A stretch of DNA of 64,000 nt, taken from Komagataella phaffii GS115. Lineage: Eukaryota; Ascomycota; Pichiomycetes; Pichiales; Pichiaceae. The translations under genes and the position numbers were made by a program. Under the pieces are notes generated by a model. The model ran no database searches, was not told the origin of the DNA, and saw nothing but the letters and a program-made list of their open reading frames with translations. Positions 48,512 through 58,400 of the stretch are shown here, one piece after another. The stretch spans positions 1,798,001 through 1,862,000 of the forward strand of contig NC_012963.1 in NCBI RefSeq assembly GCF_000027005.1. Direction: 5' to 3'. How positions within the stretch are numbered: position 1 is the first letter of the stretch; each line of letters opens with the position of its first letter.

Positions 48512-48956
48512 GTTGATACTTTTCGACAACTATTAGAAAACAGCCGCTTCGCTTCGATAGAGTTGGTTTATATCTTTTAGGGAAAAACGAAAAGTTACTG
48601 GTCTGGCTGACTCTGCTTGGTTGGTTTGGTAGGTGAAGCTATCCAGTATTTGTCCGATAACAGTCGCGCTAGGTAGGGTAACGTTCGGTGCGGAAAGGCA
48701 TTATCGCTTTTGATAAAGCTAGCAGGTCATATGAGGTTGGGGTTCAGCATGAGGACTATGAATGATTATGCGTTCAATGATATGTATATATGCGTATAAC
48801 GTTCTTGAAATAATTCAACTCTTGTTTGACGAGAGATGTAGTGGTGCAGAACAAAAAATAATAAAATTATTGGATGATTTGAATGATTTGGGATCACTGA
48901 GATGAACGCATGGTCATCATTCTGTTAAAATCTTTGAAAATAACATGAAGATTCAA
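48512..48956. promoter_or_regulatory. Epsin gene upstream region
   Basis: About 445 bp between the epsin start and the SSL1 stop on the same strand. It should contain the epsin promoter. TATA-like tatatatgcg occurs near 48784. No gene or named factor site was recognised. Confidence 0.35.
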
Positions 48957-50300
48957 TCAGCAGCCACATCCGGGACAGTTGTGTAGTACATCATGTACAA
49001 AAACATCGCAATCAACACAGAAATGCTTATTACAGTCAGGACACTGGTATCTTGAACTAGTATGGAACTCTTTTTTGGCTCTGTTGTCTGAGTTGGATCG
49101 CTCTGATTCACTCATTCCTTGCGGAAATTCGGTAAGACAACTGAAGCAGTTTGTAGAGATGTAGCTTTCAGCTAGAGGAACTTCTTGAAATAACTTAAGA
49201 GGAAAAAGGTGATGGTATGATCTTGCCAAGTGGGTAGAGAGAATTAACATCAGGTTGCAACAGGGGCATACTGTTGGCAACATGCAGACTTTGGATTTGC
49301 AGCCAGGACAAATATATCCTCCATGTATCAATTTTGAATGGCAAGCACAGAATGAGGGTATTGCTTCCGAAATTCGAGTTGGAAAGCCTGCCTTGATCAA
49401 AGTGAAGCCACGCATTTCTACCTGGGCACTTTTAGAGATGGCTAATGGAGTCACTGCATCTAATAAGAGGTCTTTGAAGTGGCCCTCATTCAGAATCACT
49501 GCGTAAAGAGTATCATCTCCATAATTAGTTCTTCGACAGATCTCTTTACAAATTGCCACCTGGGCCGTAAGCCCTATAATTTTCACTCTTATTTTCTCTT
49601 TTACGAGAGAGTCTATCGTTGTATGTATATCTCCTGGGTCAGATGTGAACAGAGCACCAAAGATCATCAAAATTTCTCGAGTTGAGTGGGACGGGGTATG
49701 TAGTAGAAGACCTCGGGCCATCTCAAAAGCATTCTGCAATGAAGGATCTCCTGTTGGTTCCAATCTTCTTATACTTCTTAAAGCTTCGACATGATTGTTT
49801 GGGTTACCACTGACTTCGCTGACTAAAGTTGCTATTCCATTTCTCATGAGCACTATTCCTAACTGTGATATTGGATTTTGGTCGAAAAAGTTGTTGACAA
49901 ATTCTATTGCGTTGCTAATCGTGAGAGCCGCTCTATTAGGTCGTAGATCCTTTTCACTCATGACTTTACTGAAGTCAATTACCAACACCATTGATCGTAT
50001 GATACCTCTTTGAAAAGGTGTTACATTCTTCAGAAATCGCTTCTTGTGAGCCTCCATAATGCCAGTTACGATTCCTTCCAGTGACCCTGCTTCATCCTCT
50101 TGCACAATGTCCCAGGATCTATGATACTCATCCTCCCATGAGTATCCCCCATTGGAACCTTTGAGTGCAATATTAGCGGTGGTTTTCTGTTTTTGATTTT
50201 CCTTACGGGTTCGGCGGGCCACACCTTTTTTATCAAAGGAAAGATCGTTCTCCTCTATGCCCTCATCCACCTCCAAGTAATCATCGTCCGAATCGTTCAT
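48957..50300 (-). CDS. SSL1: TFIIH core subunit Ssl1 (p44)
   Basis: Ssl1 is the p44 subunit of TFIIH, stimulating the Rad3/XPD helicase in transcription and nucleotide-excision repair. The 447-residue product (yeast 461) has the characteristic YSWEDEYHRSWDIVQEDEAG. A von Willebrand A-like domain follows at about 105-285 (IRSMVLVIDFSKVMSEKDLRP, QLGIVLMRNGIATLVSEVSG, REILMIFGALFTSDPGDI). A C4 zinc segment (FCACHSKLIHGGYICPGCKSK) and a C-terminal RING-like C4C4 domain (RYQCPDCNKHFCVDCDVFVHD, HNCPGC) complete it. The MIDAS-like DFSKVMSEKD is degenerate as usual in p44. Confidence 0.95.
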   Translation of the reverse strand: MNDSDDDYLEVDEGIEENDLSFDKKGVARRTRKENQKQKTTANIALKGSNGGYSWEDEYHRSWDIVQEDEAGSLEGIVTGIMEAHKKRFLKNVTPFQRGIIRSMVLVIDFSKVMSEKDLRPNRAALTISNAIEFVNNFFDQNPISQLGIVLMRNGIATLVSEVSGNPNNHVEALRSIRRLEPTGDPSLQNAFEMARGLLLHTPSHSTREILMIFGALFTSDPGDIHTTIDSLVKEKIRVKIIGLTAQVAICKEICRRTNYGDDTLYAVILNEGHFKDLLLDAVTPLAISKSAQVEMRGFTLIKAGFPTRISEAIPSFCACHSKLIHGGYICPGCKSKVCMLPTVCPCCNLMLILSTHLARSYHHLFPLKLFQEVPLAESYISTNCFSCLTEFPQGMSESERSNSDNRAKKEFHTSSRYQCPDCNKHFCVDCDVFVHDVLHNCPGCGC

Positions 50301-50477
50301 TGAGTGGAGCGGAATGATATGTATTGCACACTTACTTGCCCAGACAGAATAAGGCGATGAGAAAACTAGATATTCGAGGGCAGGCCAGAGGGTTCATGAA
50401 CAAAGATCCCGCCTACAAAAGTACCGTCCAGACAATTTTCAGTATCTAATATTATTAACATAAGCGTGTCTAATGGG

Positions 50478-52166
50478 CTAAATAGTTCCGCTACCCCAAA
50501 GCAAGTTTGCCAGAAGAAACATGTTCAAGAAACTGATTACCACCCAAATTGAAACAGCGGTCGCTGAGGTTAGTACGCCATTACTCATGTCTTTGTAGGC
50601 GATGTGATCTGTAGAGCCAGATAGCTCAGGGTTCTGATTTAGTCTTTCTGAAGACGACAAGTTTTGTAATTCTATGGATTCCTCTGGGGCATTCCTGTCA
50701 AATATAGGAACTTTCATTATGTTCTTGTTACAGGTAAACCAAATTAATGGTGCAGCTAATGGAGGCAATAAAAACGAAAGAACAACTTGAGACATATTCA
50801 AAGCACTGGATAGTCCTTCTCTGCCGCTTACAAGCACCAGTAGAAGGCAAGGGGCAATTGCGATGCCTCTTACTATTAGTCGTCGGGCAGCTGGGTGCAT
50901 ATTCCAACGAAGAAATCCCTCACAAACCATCTGACCTGCTAAGGTACACGTTATTCCAGCACTTTGGCCAGAGAATAACAAAGCCAATGCAAATACTAGC
51001 CCAGCAGTCTTGGTTAAATGCTCTGATAATAGTTCATATATAGTGAAAAGATCTGCTGCGTCGTCACTGGTGATTTCCTTGTCGGTTAATGTGGAACCTG
51101 CTACAATCAAAATAGCACTATTGACAAATAGTGCAACTGTAAGTAATGAAACAACAAGCTCTGTCACTGCATAGGTCATGGAATCGTTGATGGCCTCCAA
51201 CGATGGTTTATAAGGACTATGTGCTTCCTCTTCCTCGTTTGCAAAGAATCTTTCCACAACGTTCCGAGAGGAACCTATTTCTTCAAGTGATTTTTTGGGA
51301 AGGTAGCCATGTTTTTCATCGAAATCTCTTAATCTTGGTTGCACTAATCCTGAGCCCAAAAAGAGTGAGTGAGGCATACAAGTAGCTCCTAGAATAGCCA
51401 GACTCAGGTAGAGACCTTCGCCTTTGAATACTGTTTTTGAGGGCAAGTAGCCAACAAAGACCTCTCGCCAGTCAGTGGTATCGCTAATACCGACCAATTC
51501 TACAGTAAAGCAGATAACGGTGGCCAGCACCAAAAGGCCAACGAACCCTTCGAAAACACGTATAATAAGCAACGGCCCATTCGGTCTATAGGCCATCAGC
51601 ACGACCAGCACGTCAATCACAGTCAAAACAACACCCCAAAATAAAGGGATGCCAAACAGGATATTTAGTGAGACTGCCGTTCCAACAACCTCGGCCAAGT
51701 CTGTGGCTATAATTGCCAGCTCAGCCATTATATACATCAGCAGATTTAGTTTTTTTGGTAGATGAGCTCTGCAATTCTGTGCTAAGTCAAGACCTGTAAC
51801 GCATCCGAGTTTTGTGCATAAGCTTTGCAGGAATATGGCCATGATGTTACTGACAAAAACTGTAACCAATAGTTTGTATTCAAACTTGGCACCAGCAGAT
51901 ACGGCTGTGCTGTAGTTTCCGGGATCCATATTGGCCACACTAACCATTATCCCTGGCCCAAGAAACTTCAGATACTTGAAGAACATCCGTATTATTTTCG
52001 GTTTCAGTTTTGCTGTCGGCGGAGAGTCGAAAGGCTCTGGTGGAGAAGAAGGAACTCGTTGCGTGGCTCCTTCTGGAATACTTTTGCCCTCAAACTCTGG
52101 CTCAGCCTGTTGATCCAACAGTCGAACCGACAAGTCTTCACTGCGGTCATATTTGGCAAAGTTCAT
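50478..52166 (-). CDS. NRAMP-family divalent metal transporter (Smf1/Smf2-like)
   Basis: NRAMP proteins carry manganese, iron and other divalent metals with protons. The start used is ATG 52166 (MNFAKYDRSEDLSVRLL); three codons further begin only with GTG. The 562-residue product has the TM1 metal motif VANMDPGNYSTA and TM6 ATCMPHSLFLGSGLVQPRL. The transport signature GQSAGITCTLAGQMV is present, with about 11-12 membrane helices. Length and wording fit plasma-membrane Smf1 or endosomal Smf2 better than vacuolar Smf3 (about 473). Which orthologue it is remains open. It diverges from SMM1. Confidence 0.87.
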   Translation of the reverse strand: MNFAKYDRSEDLSVRLLDQQAEPEFEGKSIPEGATQRVPSSPPEPFDSPPTAKLKPKIIRMFFKYLKFLGPGIMVSVANMDPGNYSTAVSAGAKFEYKLLVTVFVSNIMAIFLQSLCTKLGCVTGLDLAQNCRAHLPKKLNLLMYIMAELAIIATDLAEVVGTAVSLNILFGIPLFWGVVLTVIDVLVVLMAYRPNGPLLIIRVFEGFVGLLVLATVICFTVELVGISDTTDWREVFVGYLPSKTVFKGEGLYLSLAILGATCMPHSLFLGSGLVQPRLRDFDEKHGYLPKKSLEEIGSSRNVVERFFANEEEEAHSPYKPSLEAINDSMTYAVTELVVSLLTVALFVNSAILIVAGSTLTDKEITSDDAADLFTIYELLSEHLTKTAGLVFALALLFSGQSAGITCTLAGQMVCEGFLRWNMHPAARRLIVRGIAIAPCLLLVLVSGREGLSSALNMSQVVLSFLLPPLAAPLIWFTCNKNIMKVPIFDRNAPEESIELQNLSSSERLNQNPELSGSTDHIAYKDMSNGVLTSATAVSIWVVISFLNMFLLANLLWGSGTI

Positions 52167-52445
52167 CCTCTGCACCTCTCAAGTGAATTCTGCTGTGTTA
52201 CTTAGGTGTGAAGAATTATTGGGAAGATAACTTATCTTTGTAACCCGCGACAAAGTCGATACGTGGAAGCACTGGTATCTAAGATTAAAGGTGAGACGAG
52301 TGAAAATATCAGCGCGAGGGATGAAATTCCAAGGGTCCGTCCCCCCTGGGCCCAATGATGAGGATGTTTGGGTGGAGTTCGAGAAAACGATATCAATTTT
52401 TTTTTTGTCCCCAGCTTCAAGAGAAGATTGATAAGATCACCAGAA

Positions 52446-53546
52446 ATGGTTGATTTCAGGGGAAAGTTTGTTCTAGCACCGATGGTACGTGTTGGAGAGC
52501 TTCCCACAAGACTGTTGGCTCTTAAACACGGTGCTGATCTCGTTTGGGGTCCCGAAACCATCGATAAGAAGATTCTTCAGTGCGAAAGAGTTGAAAATAG
52601 GAAACTTGGAACTATCGATTTTCTAAGTCAGGGAGGGAGCACAAAAGTTCCTGGAGTAACCAATCTTGTGTTTCGTGTATATCCACCAGCAGAAAAGGGA
52701 AAGCTGATATTTCAAATGGGCACGGCTAATCCGGAATTGGCGGTACGTGCAGCTAAGATTGTGGTGAACGATGTTAGTGGTATTGATGTTAACGCAGGGT
52801 GTCCGAAGCACTTTAGTATACACAGTGGAATGGGAGCTGCGTTATTGAGTACTCCTGCGTTGTTGGAGGAGATTTTAACTAGACTGGTAACCGAAGTTGG
52901 ACGCCCCAATGGGAAGCCAATAAGTGTTAAAATTAGAGTACTTGAGAACGAACAAAAGACCTTGGAACTGGTTGAAAGGTTAGTCAAGACAGGGATCAGC
53001 AATTTGACTGTGCATTGTCGTACCAAGAATATGCGTAATAGAGAAGCTCCCATCAGAGACTACCTGGAAGGTATCCTGGATCACTGCAGATCGAACAAAG
53101 TTAGTTTGGTGATTAATGGTGGTATAAAAGATCGCAATGATTTCATTGCAATACAAGAGAAATATGGCATGGATGTTGGAGCTATGGTTGCTTCAGAAGC
53201 GGAGTTAAACCCTACTTGTTTCCGAAAAGTCCCTCTGCCTTGGAGGGAGGTATGTAAAGAGTTTCTAGAGTTTGCAGACCGATTTGCTAATTGGAAAGGA
53301 AACAGCAAATACTGTTTAGGGAGAATTGTGCCTGGAGGGGATCCCATTAGAAGAGACTTGTCTTCTGCAAAAGAACATAATGATTTAATGAAACTGTTTG
53401 AAGTGGCGACCTGGGAAGCCCCATCATCCAAAGAAAATACGCCGCTAGATGTCAACACAGACACCACCAGCATAGATGACGCAGAAGAAACTTTAATTCG
53501 TAAAAGATCTCCATCACCGGAAGGTCACACAGCCAAGAGGCGTTAA
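52446..53546 (+). CDS. SMM1: tRNA dihydrouridine synthase 2 (position 20)
   Basis: Smm1 (Dus2) reduces uridine 20 in the D loop of cytosolic tRNAs using FMN and NADPH. The start is ATG 52446 (MVDFRGKFVLAPMVRVGELP); 26 more codons are open upstream but begin only with TTG and pass through a T run. The TIM-barrel carries APMVRVGELPTRLLALKHGADLVW (FMN region), IFQMGTANPELA, the catalytic Cys in DVNAGCPKHFSIHSGMG, VKIRVL and LTVHCRTKNMRNREAP. VINGGIKDRNDF holds the FMN phosphate glycines. 366 residues, against 384 in yeast. A charged C-terminal tail follows. It converges on TIM23. Confidence 0.93.
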   Translation: MVDFRGKFVLAPMVRVGELPTRLLALKHGADLVWGPETIDKKILQCERVENRKLGTIDFLSQGGSTKVPGVTNLVFRVYPPAEKGKLIFQMGTANPELAVRAAKIVVNDVSGIDVNAGCPKHFSIHSGMGAALLSTPALLEEILTRLVTEVGRPNGKPISVKIRVLENEQKTLELVERLVKTGISNLTVHCRTKNMRNREAPIRDYLEGILDHCRSNKVSLVINGGIKDRNDFIAIQEKYGMDVGAMVASEAELNPTCFRKVPLPWREVCKEFLEFADRFANWKGNSKYCLGRIVPGGDPIRRDLSSAKEHNDLMKLFEVATWEAPSSKENTPLDVNTDTTSIDDAEETLIRKRSPSPEGHTAKRR

Positions 53547-53597
53547 ATTATATACACACTTATGTTAATTATCTATGGTACAATGCGTTGTAGGCGT

Positions 53598-54248
53598 TTA
53601 CGACAGAAGCTCTTTGAGTCCACACCAGGCGCCCGCAGCAAGCACCATCAATCCTGAGGATATAGCCATTGGTTTAATTCCCTTGGAAGATTTGAAAATA
53701 GCTCCTGCCAAAGCTCCAGCAGCCAGAGAGTTGTATGTGTCGTGCTTACCACGGAAGGAATCCAGAGTTGAGTTTATGATGTTGTAAGTCACGGCTAGGA
53801 CACCAGCAGAATTCCCTAAGAAAGGACCTCTTCTTGTGACGTGATTCAAAATAGTGTTCAGTTTTAACTTACCACTGACATCGGCACCTTTGGGTAGATT
53901 GGCCACCCCCTCACGGAATCCGTAGAGGCCACCAGTTCCAAGACCTAGCAAATAGGCGGTTCCTGTTCCGTAACATAAATCGTCAGACCATCCACGAGAT
54001 GCAATCAAACCCTGAGAACCTTCCAATGGGGACAGTTGTTCATCTTCCAAATCTAAGTACTCGAGGTCTTTGTCTAAGCCGGCCAACGGGTGGAGGGAGT
54101 TTGTATCAAACACACCAGGACTCTTGATGATATTGGAAACATCGGAGATGGTGCTAGGATCGAAGCCCAGCGTTTGTTGGAGTTGCTGGCTTGATTCAGG
54201 TGCAGCTTCCTGCTCTTTGTTGTTGTTTCCTCCAAAAGGCCACACCAT
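53598..54248 (-). CDS. TIM23: Presequence translocase channel subunit Tim23
   Basis: Tim23 is the central subunit of the inner-membrane TIM23 complex, importing presequence proteins. The 216-residue product (yeast 222) has the hydrophilic intermembrane-space region (about 1-90; LGFDPSTISDVSNII, LHPLAGLDKDLEYLDLEDEQLS). Four membrane helices follow. The first is in DDLCYGTGTAYLLGLGTGGLYGFREG with its GxxxG-like glycines, then LNTILNHVTRRGPFLGNSAGVLAVTYN and AAGALAGAIFKSSKGIKPM, which includes the conserved Lys/Gly loop. It shares a broad upstream region with ACC1. Confidence 0.95.
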   Translation of the reverse strand: MVWPFGGNNNKEQEAAPESSQQLQQTLGFDPSTISDVSNIIKSPGVFDTNSLHPLAGLDKDLEYLDLEDEQLSPLEGSQGLIASRGWSDDLCYGTGTAYLLGLGTGGLYGFREGVANLPKGADVSGKLKLNTILNHVTRRGPFLGNSAGVLAVTYNIINSTLDSFRGKHDTYNSLAAGALAGAIFKSSKGIKPMAISSGLMVLAAGAWCGLKELLS

Positions 54249-55011
54249 GATGTTGTATAATAAATATATAAATGTTGAAATTTTTTCATTTCACGGCCAG
54301 CGAGAAGTAATTGTTTGTTGGTAGGGGGGAAGGTGCTAGAAAAGAGTGGCGGGAGCTGCTGGAAGGAGAGAGGTTAGTTGGTGGGCGAGAACTAAAGTAA
54401 GTGCAAGACCAACTGTACGTAATTGACAAGACAAGTGAAGCTGTTGTAAAATTTTACGAGGCAAAAGGAAATGAAGCTGTGTGAAGTGAGCAAAAGAGGT
54501 ACTTGGAGTCCCTCATTGAGGTAATTGCGGAAGTATATCCTCTGAAACCCAATTTGCTGCTATCCACCCACACCAGAATCACCAATCACCAATTACTACA
54601 AGGTTGTTGTTGTACCCCTTCATTTTTCATCCTAACATCGCTCTTCTTGCAAATGTTTGAGTCGGGGCACTATCTTCAAACAACATCCAACAGCATTCTG
54701 TAGATTAAACCTGGGTAACCAGCCGCAAACTACCTGCCGTTGACATCACTCGCACTGCGTTTTGTTGAATTTTTTGTTGGCCCAACGTCGTGTGCAACAC
54801 GACCATTTCTCGTGTCTCTGAATCGCGTTTTATAAAGGCGATGTCTCGTCTCTATAGCTGCTGTGAACACTTCTCCTACCAGTTAATACACCAAATTGTA
54901 CCGTTTGTCGAACCCGGTTGCTCTATTGAAAGCTTTCCGAATCACAAAACCTGCTAATTTCAGTGCATTCACAACCTCACAATTTGGACCATTTTTCACA
55001 TATACACAAGG
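54249..55011. promoter_or_regulatory. TIM23-ACC1 divergent promoter region
   Basis: This region lies between the TIM23 start and the proposed ACC1 leader intron. A TATAAA at 54831-54836 points toward ACC1 and predicts transcription starts around 54880-54930. A frame from ATG 54841 closes before the intron donor, so it is not a coding first exon of ACC1. It could act as an upstream ORF if the transcript started early enough. No other named site was recognised. Confidence 0.5.
54831..54836 (+). promoter_or_regulatory. TATA box toward ACC1
   Basis: TATAAA in the context gcgttttataaaggcg, about 180 bp upstream of the proposed leader-intron donor at 55012. The spacing fits a spliced 5' leader. 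Confidence 0.5.
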
Positions 55012-55453
55012 GTATGTATAACATTTTGAGTTTTTCCGTTTTTTTGGGCTTAGATTGAAAGGTTACTTTATTGGCTTGATAATTGATTCAATTAGACAGA
55101 ATGTACTATGAATTGAGTGAAAACTGTTTTTTTTCAATGTGTGGAGAGGGTCTGGTCCACATTATTCTGCTCTTCTACCCAACAGGGCAATGATCGGATG
55201 AGCAGTTCATGGAAGGCTCTCGCCCTACCCACCTTCTAGCTGGGAAGGTGTATTTCTTTCGCGAAGGAGCTTGGAGCGCACTTCTTGGCTCCCTCTGTGG
55301 CCCAACACCCTTTCCTCTGCATTGCATAACAGTCTTCATCATATCTGTCAAATTCAACCGTTCTAATCTGGACCAAAAGCGGAAAGTTAGCTGAAAACGC
55401 TAATACCTCCACAATTCCATGCGTAATGTTCTTTTTTCTAACCTTTTATTTAG
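55012..55453 (+). other. Proposed intron in the ACC1 5' leader
   Basis: A GTATGT donor at 55012, a TTCTAAC branch element at 55436-55442 and a TTTAG acceptor at 55451-55453 define a 442-nt intron between the TATA box and the ACC1 ATG at 55491. Branch-to-acceptor spacing equals that of confirmed-by-frame introns in this window. Removing it would also delete the in-frame ATG at 55419, leaving 55491 as the start. No coding frame crosses it, so it rests on signals only. RNA data would settle it. Confidence 0.5.
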
Positions 55454-55490
55454 ATATAGGTTGAACAACATACAACTACATCGCAGAACA

Positions 55491-58400
55491 ATGAGTAGTG
55501 TTAACCACTCTCTCCGTCATTCAAAGCTACCGCCGCATTTCCTTGGTCTCAACTCGGTTGAAGTCGCTGCTCCCTCCAAGGTCAGAGACTTTGTCAGGGA
55601 CCATGGTGGCCACTCGGTCATCACGAGAGTGCTGATCGCAAACAACGGTATAGCTGCCGTGAAAGAAATTCGTTCCGTCAGGAAATGGGCGTATGAAACG
55701 TTTGGTAACGATAGAGCCATTCAATTTATTGTTATGGCTACCCCAGAGGATCTTGAAGCTAATGCTGAATATATTCGAATGGCTGACCAGTATGTCATGG
55801 TCCCAGGAGGAACTGCAAACAACAACTATGCGAACGTCGACCTCATTGTAGAAATAGCAGAATCTACTGATGCTCATGCTGTTTGGGCTGGTTGGGGTTT
55901 TGCCTCCGAAAATCCCCATTTGCCTGAGCAACTGGCCGCTTCTCCTAAGAAGATTATCTTCATTGGCCCTCCGGGCTCTGCCATGCGATCTCTTGGTGAC
56001 AAGATTTCCTCTACTATTGTCGCACAACATGCTAAAGTCCCATGTATTCCTTGGTCAGGAACTGGTGTCGATCAGGTTATAATCGACCCCGTAAGCAATT
56101 TGGTTTCCGTTGATGAAGAAACGTACGCCAAAGGATGCTGTTCCGATCCACAGGACGGTTTGGCAAAAGCCAAGGCTATTGGTTTCCCTGTGATGATTAA
56201 AGCTTCCGAAGGTGGTGGTGGTAAAGGAATTAGAAAAGTTGACAGGGAGGAAGATTTTCTTTCTCTTTATGATCAAGCTGCTAATGAAATTCCAGGTTCC
56301 CCAATTTTTATCATGAAGCTTGCTGGAGATGCCAGGCATTTGGAAGTTCAATTACTTGCTGATCAATATGGAACCAACATCTCCCTTTTTGGAAGAGATT
56401 GTTCCGTTCAAAGAAGACACCAAAAGATCATAGAAGAGGCACCAGTTACCATTGCCAAACAAGACACTTTCAGGCAAATGGAACAAGCCGCTGTCAGACT
56501 GGGTCAATTGGTTGGATACGTTTCTGCCGGTACCGTTGAGTATCTATATTCACACGCTGAGGACAAGTTCTACTTCTTGGAACTGAACCCTCGTCTTCAA
56601 GTTGAGCATCCAACCACAGAAATGGCCACAGGTGTCAATCTTCCAGTTGCCCAGTTGCTAATTGCAATGGGTATTCCTTTGAATAGAATCAGAGATATCA
56701 GGGTACTTTACGGACTTGAACCAAATGGCGCTACAGAAATTGACTTTGAATTCAAAACTGAAGAAAGCTTGAAGAGTCAAAGAAAACCCATTCCAAAGGG
56801 TCACACTATTGCATGTCGTATCACATCTGAAGATCCTGGTGAAGGTTTTAAGCCTTCTGGTGGTGCTCTATATGAGCTAAATTTCAGATCTTCTTCTAGC
56901 GTTTGGGGTTACTTCAGTGTAGGAAACAAATCCTCAATTCATTCTTTCAGTGACTCTCAATTTGGTCATATATTCTCGTTTGGCGAAAACCGTCAAATCG
57001 CCAGAAAAAATATGGTCGTCGCCTTGAAAGAGCTTTCTATTCGTGGTGACTTTAGAACTACAATTGAGTACTTAATAAAACTGTTGGAAACAGCTGATTT
57101 CGAGAACAACACCATCACTACTGGTTGGTTGGACGAACTGATCTCGAAGAAGCTGACTGCTGAAAGACCTGATGAAACCACAGCAATTTTATGTGGTGCT
57201 GTCACTAAAGCGTACATTCAATGGGATCTTTGCCGCAAAGAGTATGTTGCCAGCTTAGGAAAAAGGTCAAATCCCAGGCAAAGAACTTCTTCGTACTATT
57301 TTCCCAATTGAATTTATTTATGAAGGAAAGAAGTACAAGTTTACTGTGGTTCAGGCTGCATTTGACAAATACAACGTCTTTGTCAACGGATGTATGATTA
57401 CTGTAAGTGTAACCCATTTGAAGGATGGCAGTTTATTGGTAGCACTTGATGGTAAATCCCATTCTGTCTATTACTTGCAGGAAGAAGTCGGAAATACTAG
57501 GTTGTCGGTGGATGGTAAATCTTGCATTTTAGAAGTTGAGCATGAGCCAACTGAACTTCGTACTCCATCTCCAGGTAAACTTATCAAATATCTTGTGGAA
57601 CACGGTGATCACGTCAAAATTGGACAACCTTACGCTGAAGTTGAAGTAATGAAGATGTGTATGCCTTTGGTCAGTCAGGAGAATGGAACTATCAGGTTAT
57701 TGAAGCAGCCAGGATCTTCGGTTGCCGCTGGAGACATCCTTGCTATTCTTGCATTGGATGATCCCAGCAAGGTGAAGCATGCTTTGCCATTCGATGGTAC
57801 AATCCCTGATATGAAACAGCCATTTATCCATAGCAACAAACCAGTTTATAAGTTCATTTCTCTTCTCTCCGTGCTGAAAAACATTTTAGCAGGGTATGAT
57901 AATCAAGTTGTGATGAACGATACTCTGCAGAGTCTATTGGATGTGTTGAAGAACCCTGAACTTCCTTATTCGGAATGGAATCATTCGATATCTGCACTTC
58001 ATTCAAGGTTACCAATTCATTTGGACGAACAATTGACCAGTTTGATTGAGAGATCGCATCAACGTGGTGCAGACTTTCCAGCTAAGCACTTGCTCAAGCT
58101 TTTGGACAAGGAGCAGGCTGTTAATCCTGATCCACTTTTCTCCCAGGTCATTGCGCCTCTTACTGCTGTTGCCAAAAGCTACGAACATGGACTTGAAGTT
58201 CATGAACACAATGTATTCGCCGATTTGATCACCCAATACTACGACATAGAGAGCTTGTTTGCCGATAAAAGGGAGGAAGATGTTATTTTACAGCTACGTG
58301 ATGAGAACAAATCGTCCCTTGACAAGGTCATCGATGTCGTCTTGTCACATTCCAGAGTTGGAGCTAAGAACCATTTAATCAGAGCTATTCTGGAAATTTA

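Noticed and set aside
57243..57259. A mini-intron (GTATGT...TTAG) next to the ACC1 frame break
   Set aside because: It would be 17 nt, far too short to splice, and removing 17 nt does not restore the frame.
57254..57260. Ty1-like slip heptamer CTTAGGA in ACC1
   Set aside because: CTT is not in the zero frame there (the frame reads C TTA GGA), so the Ty1 mechanism does not apply at this position.
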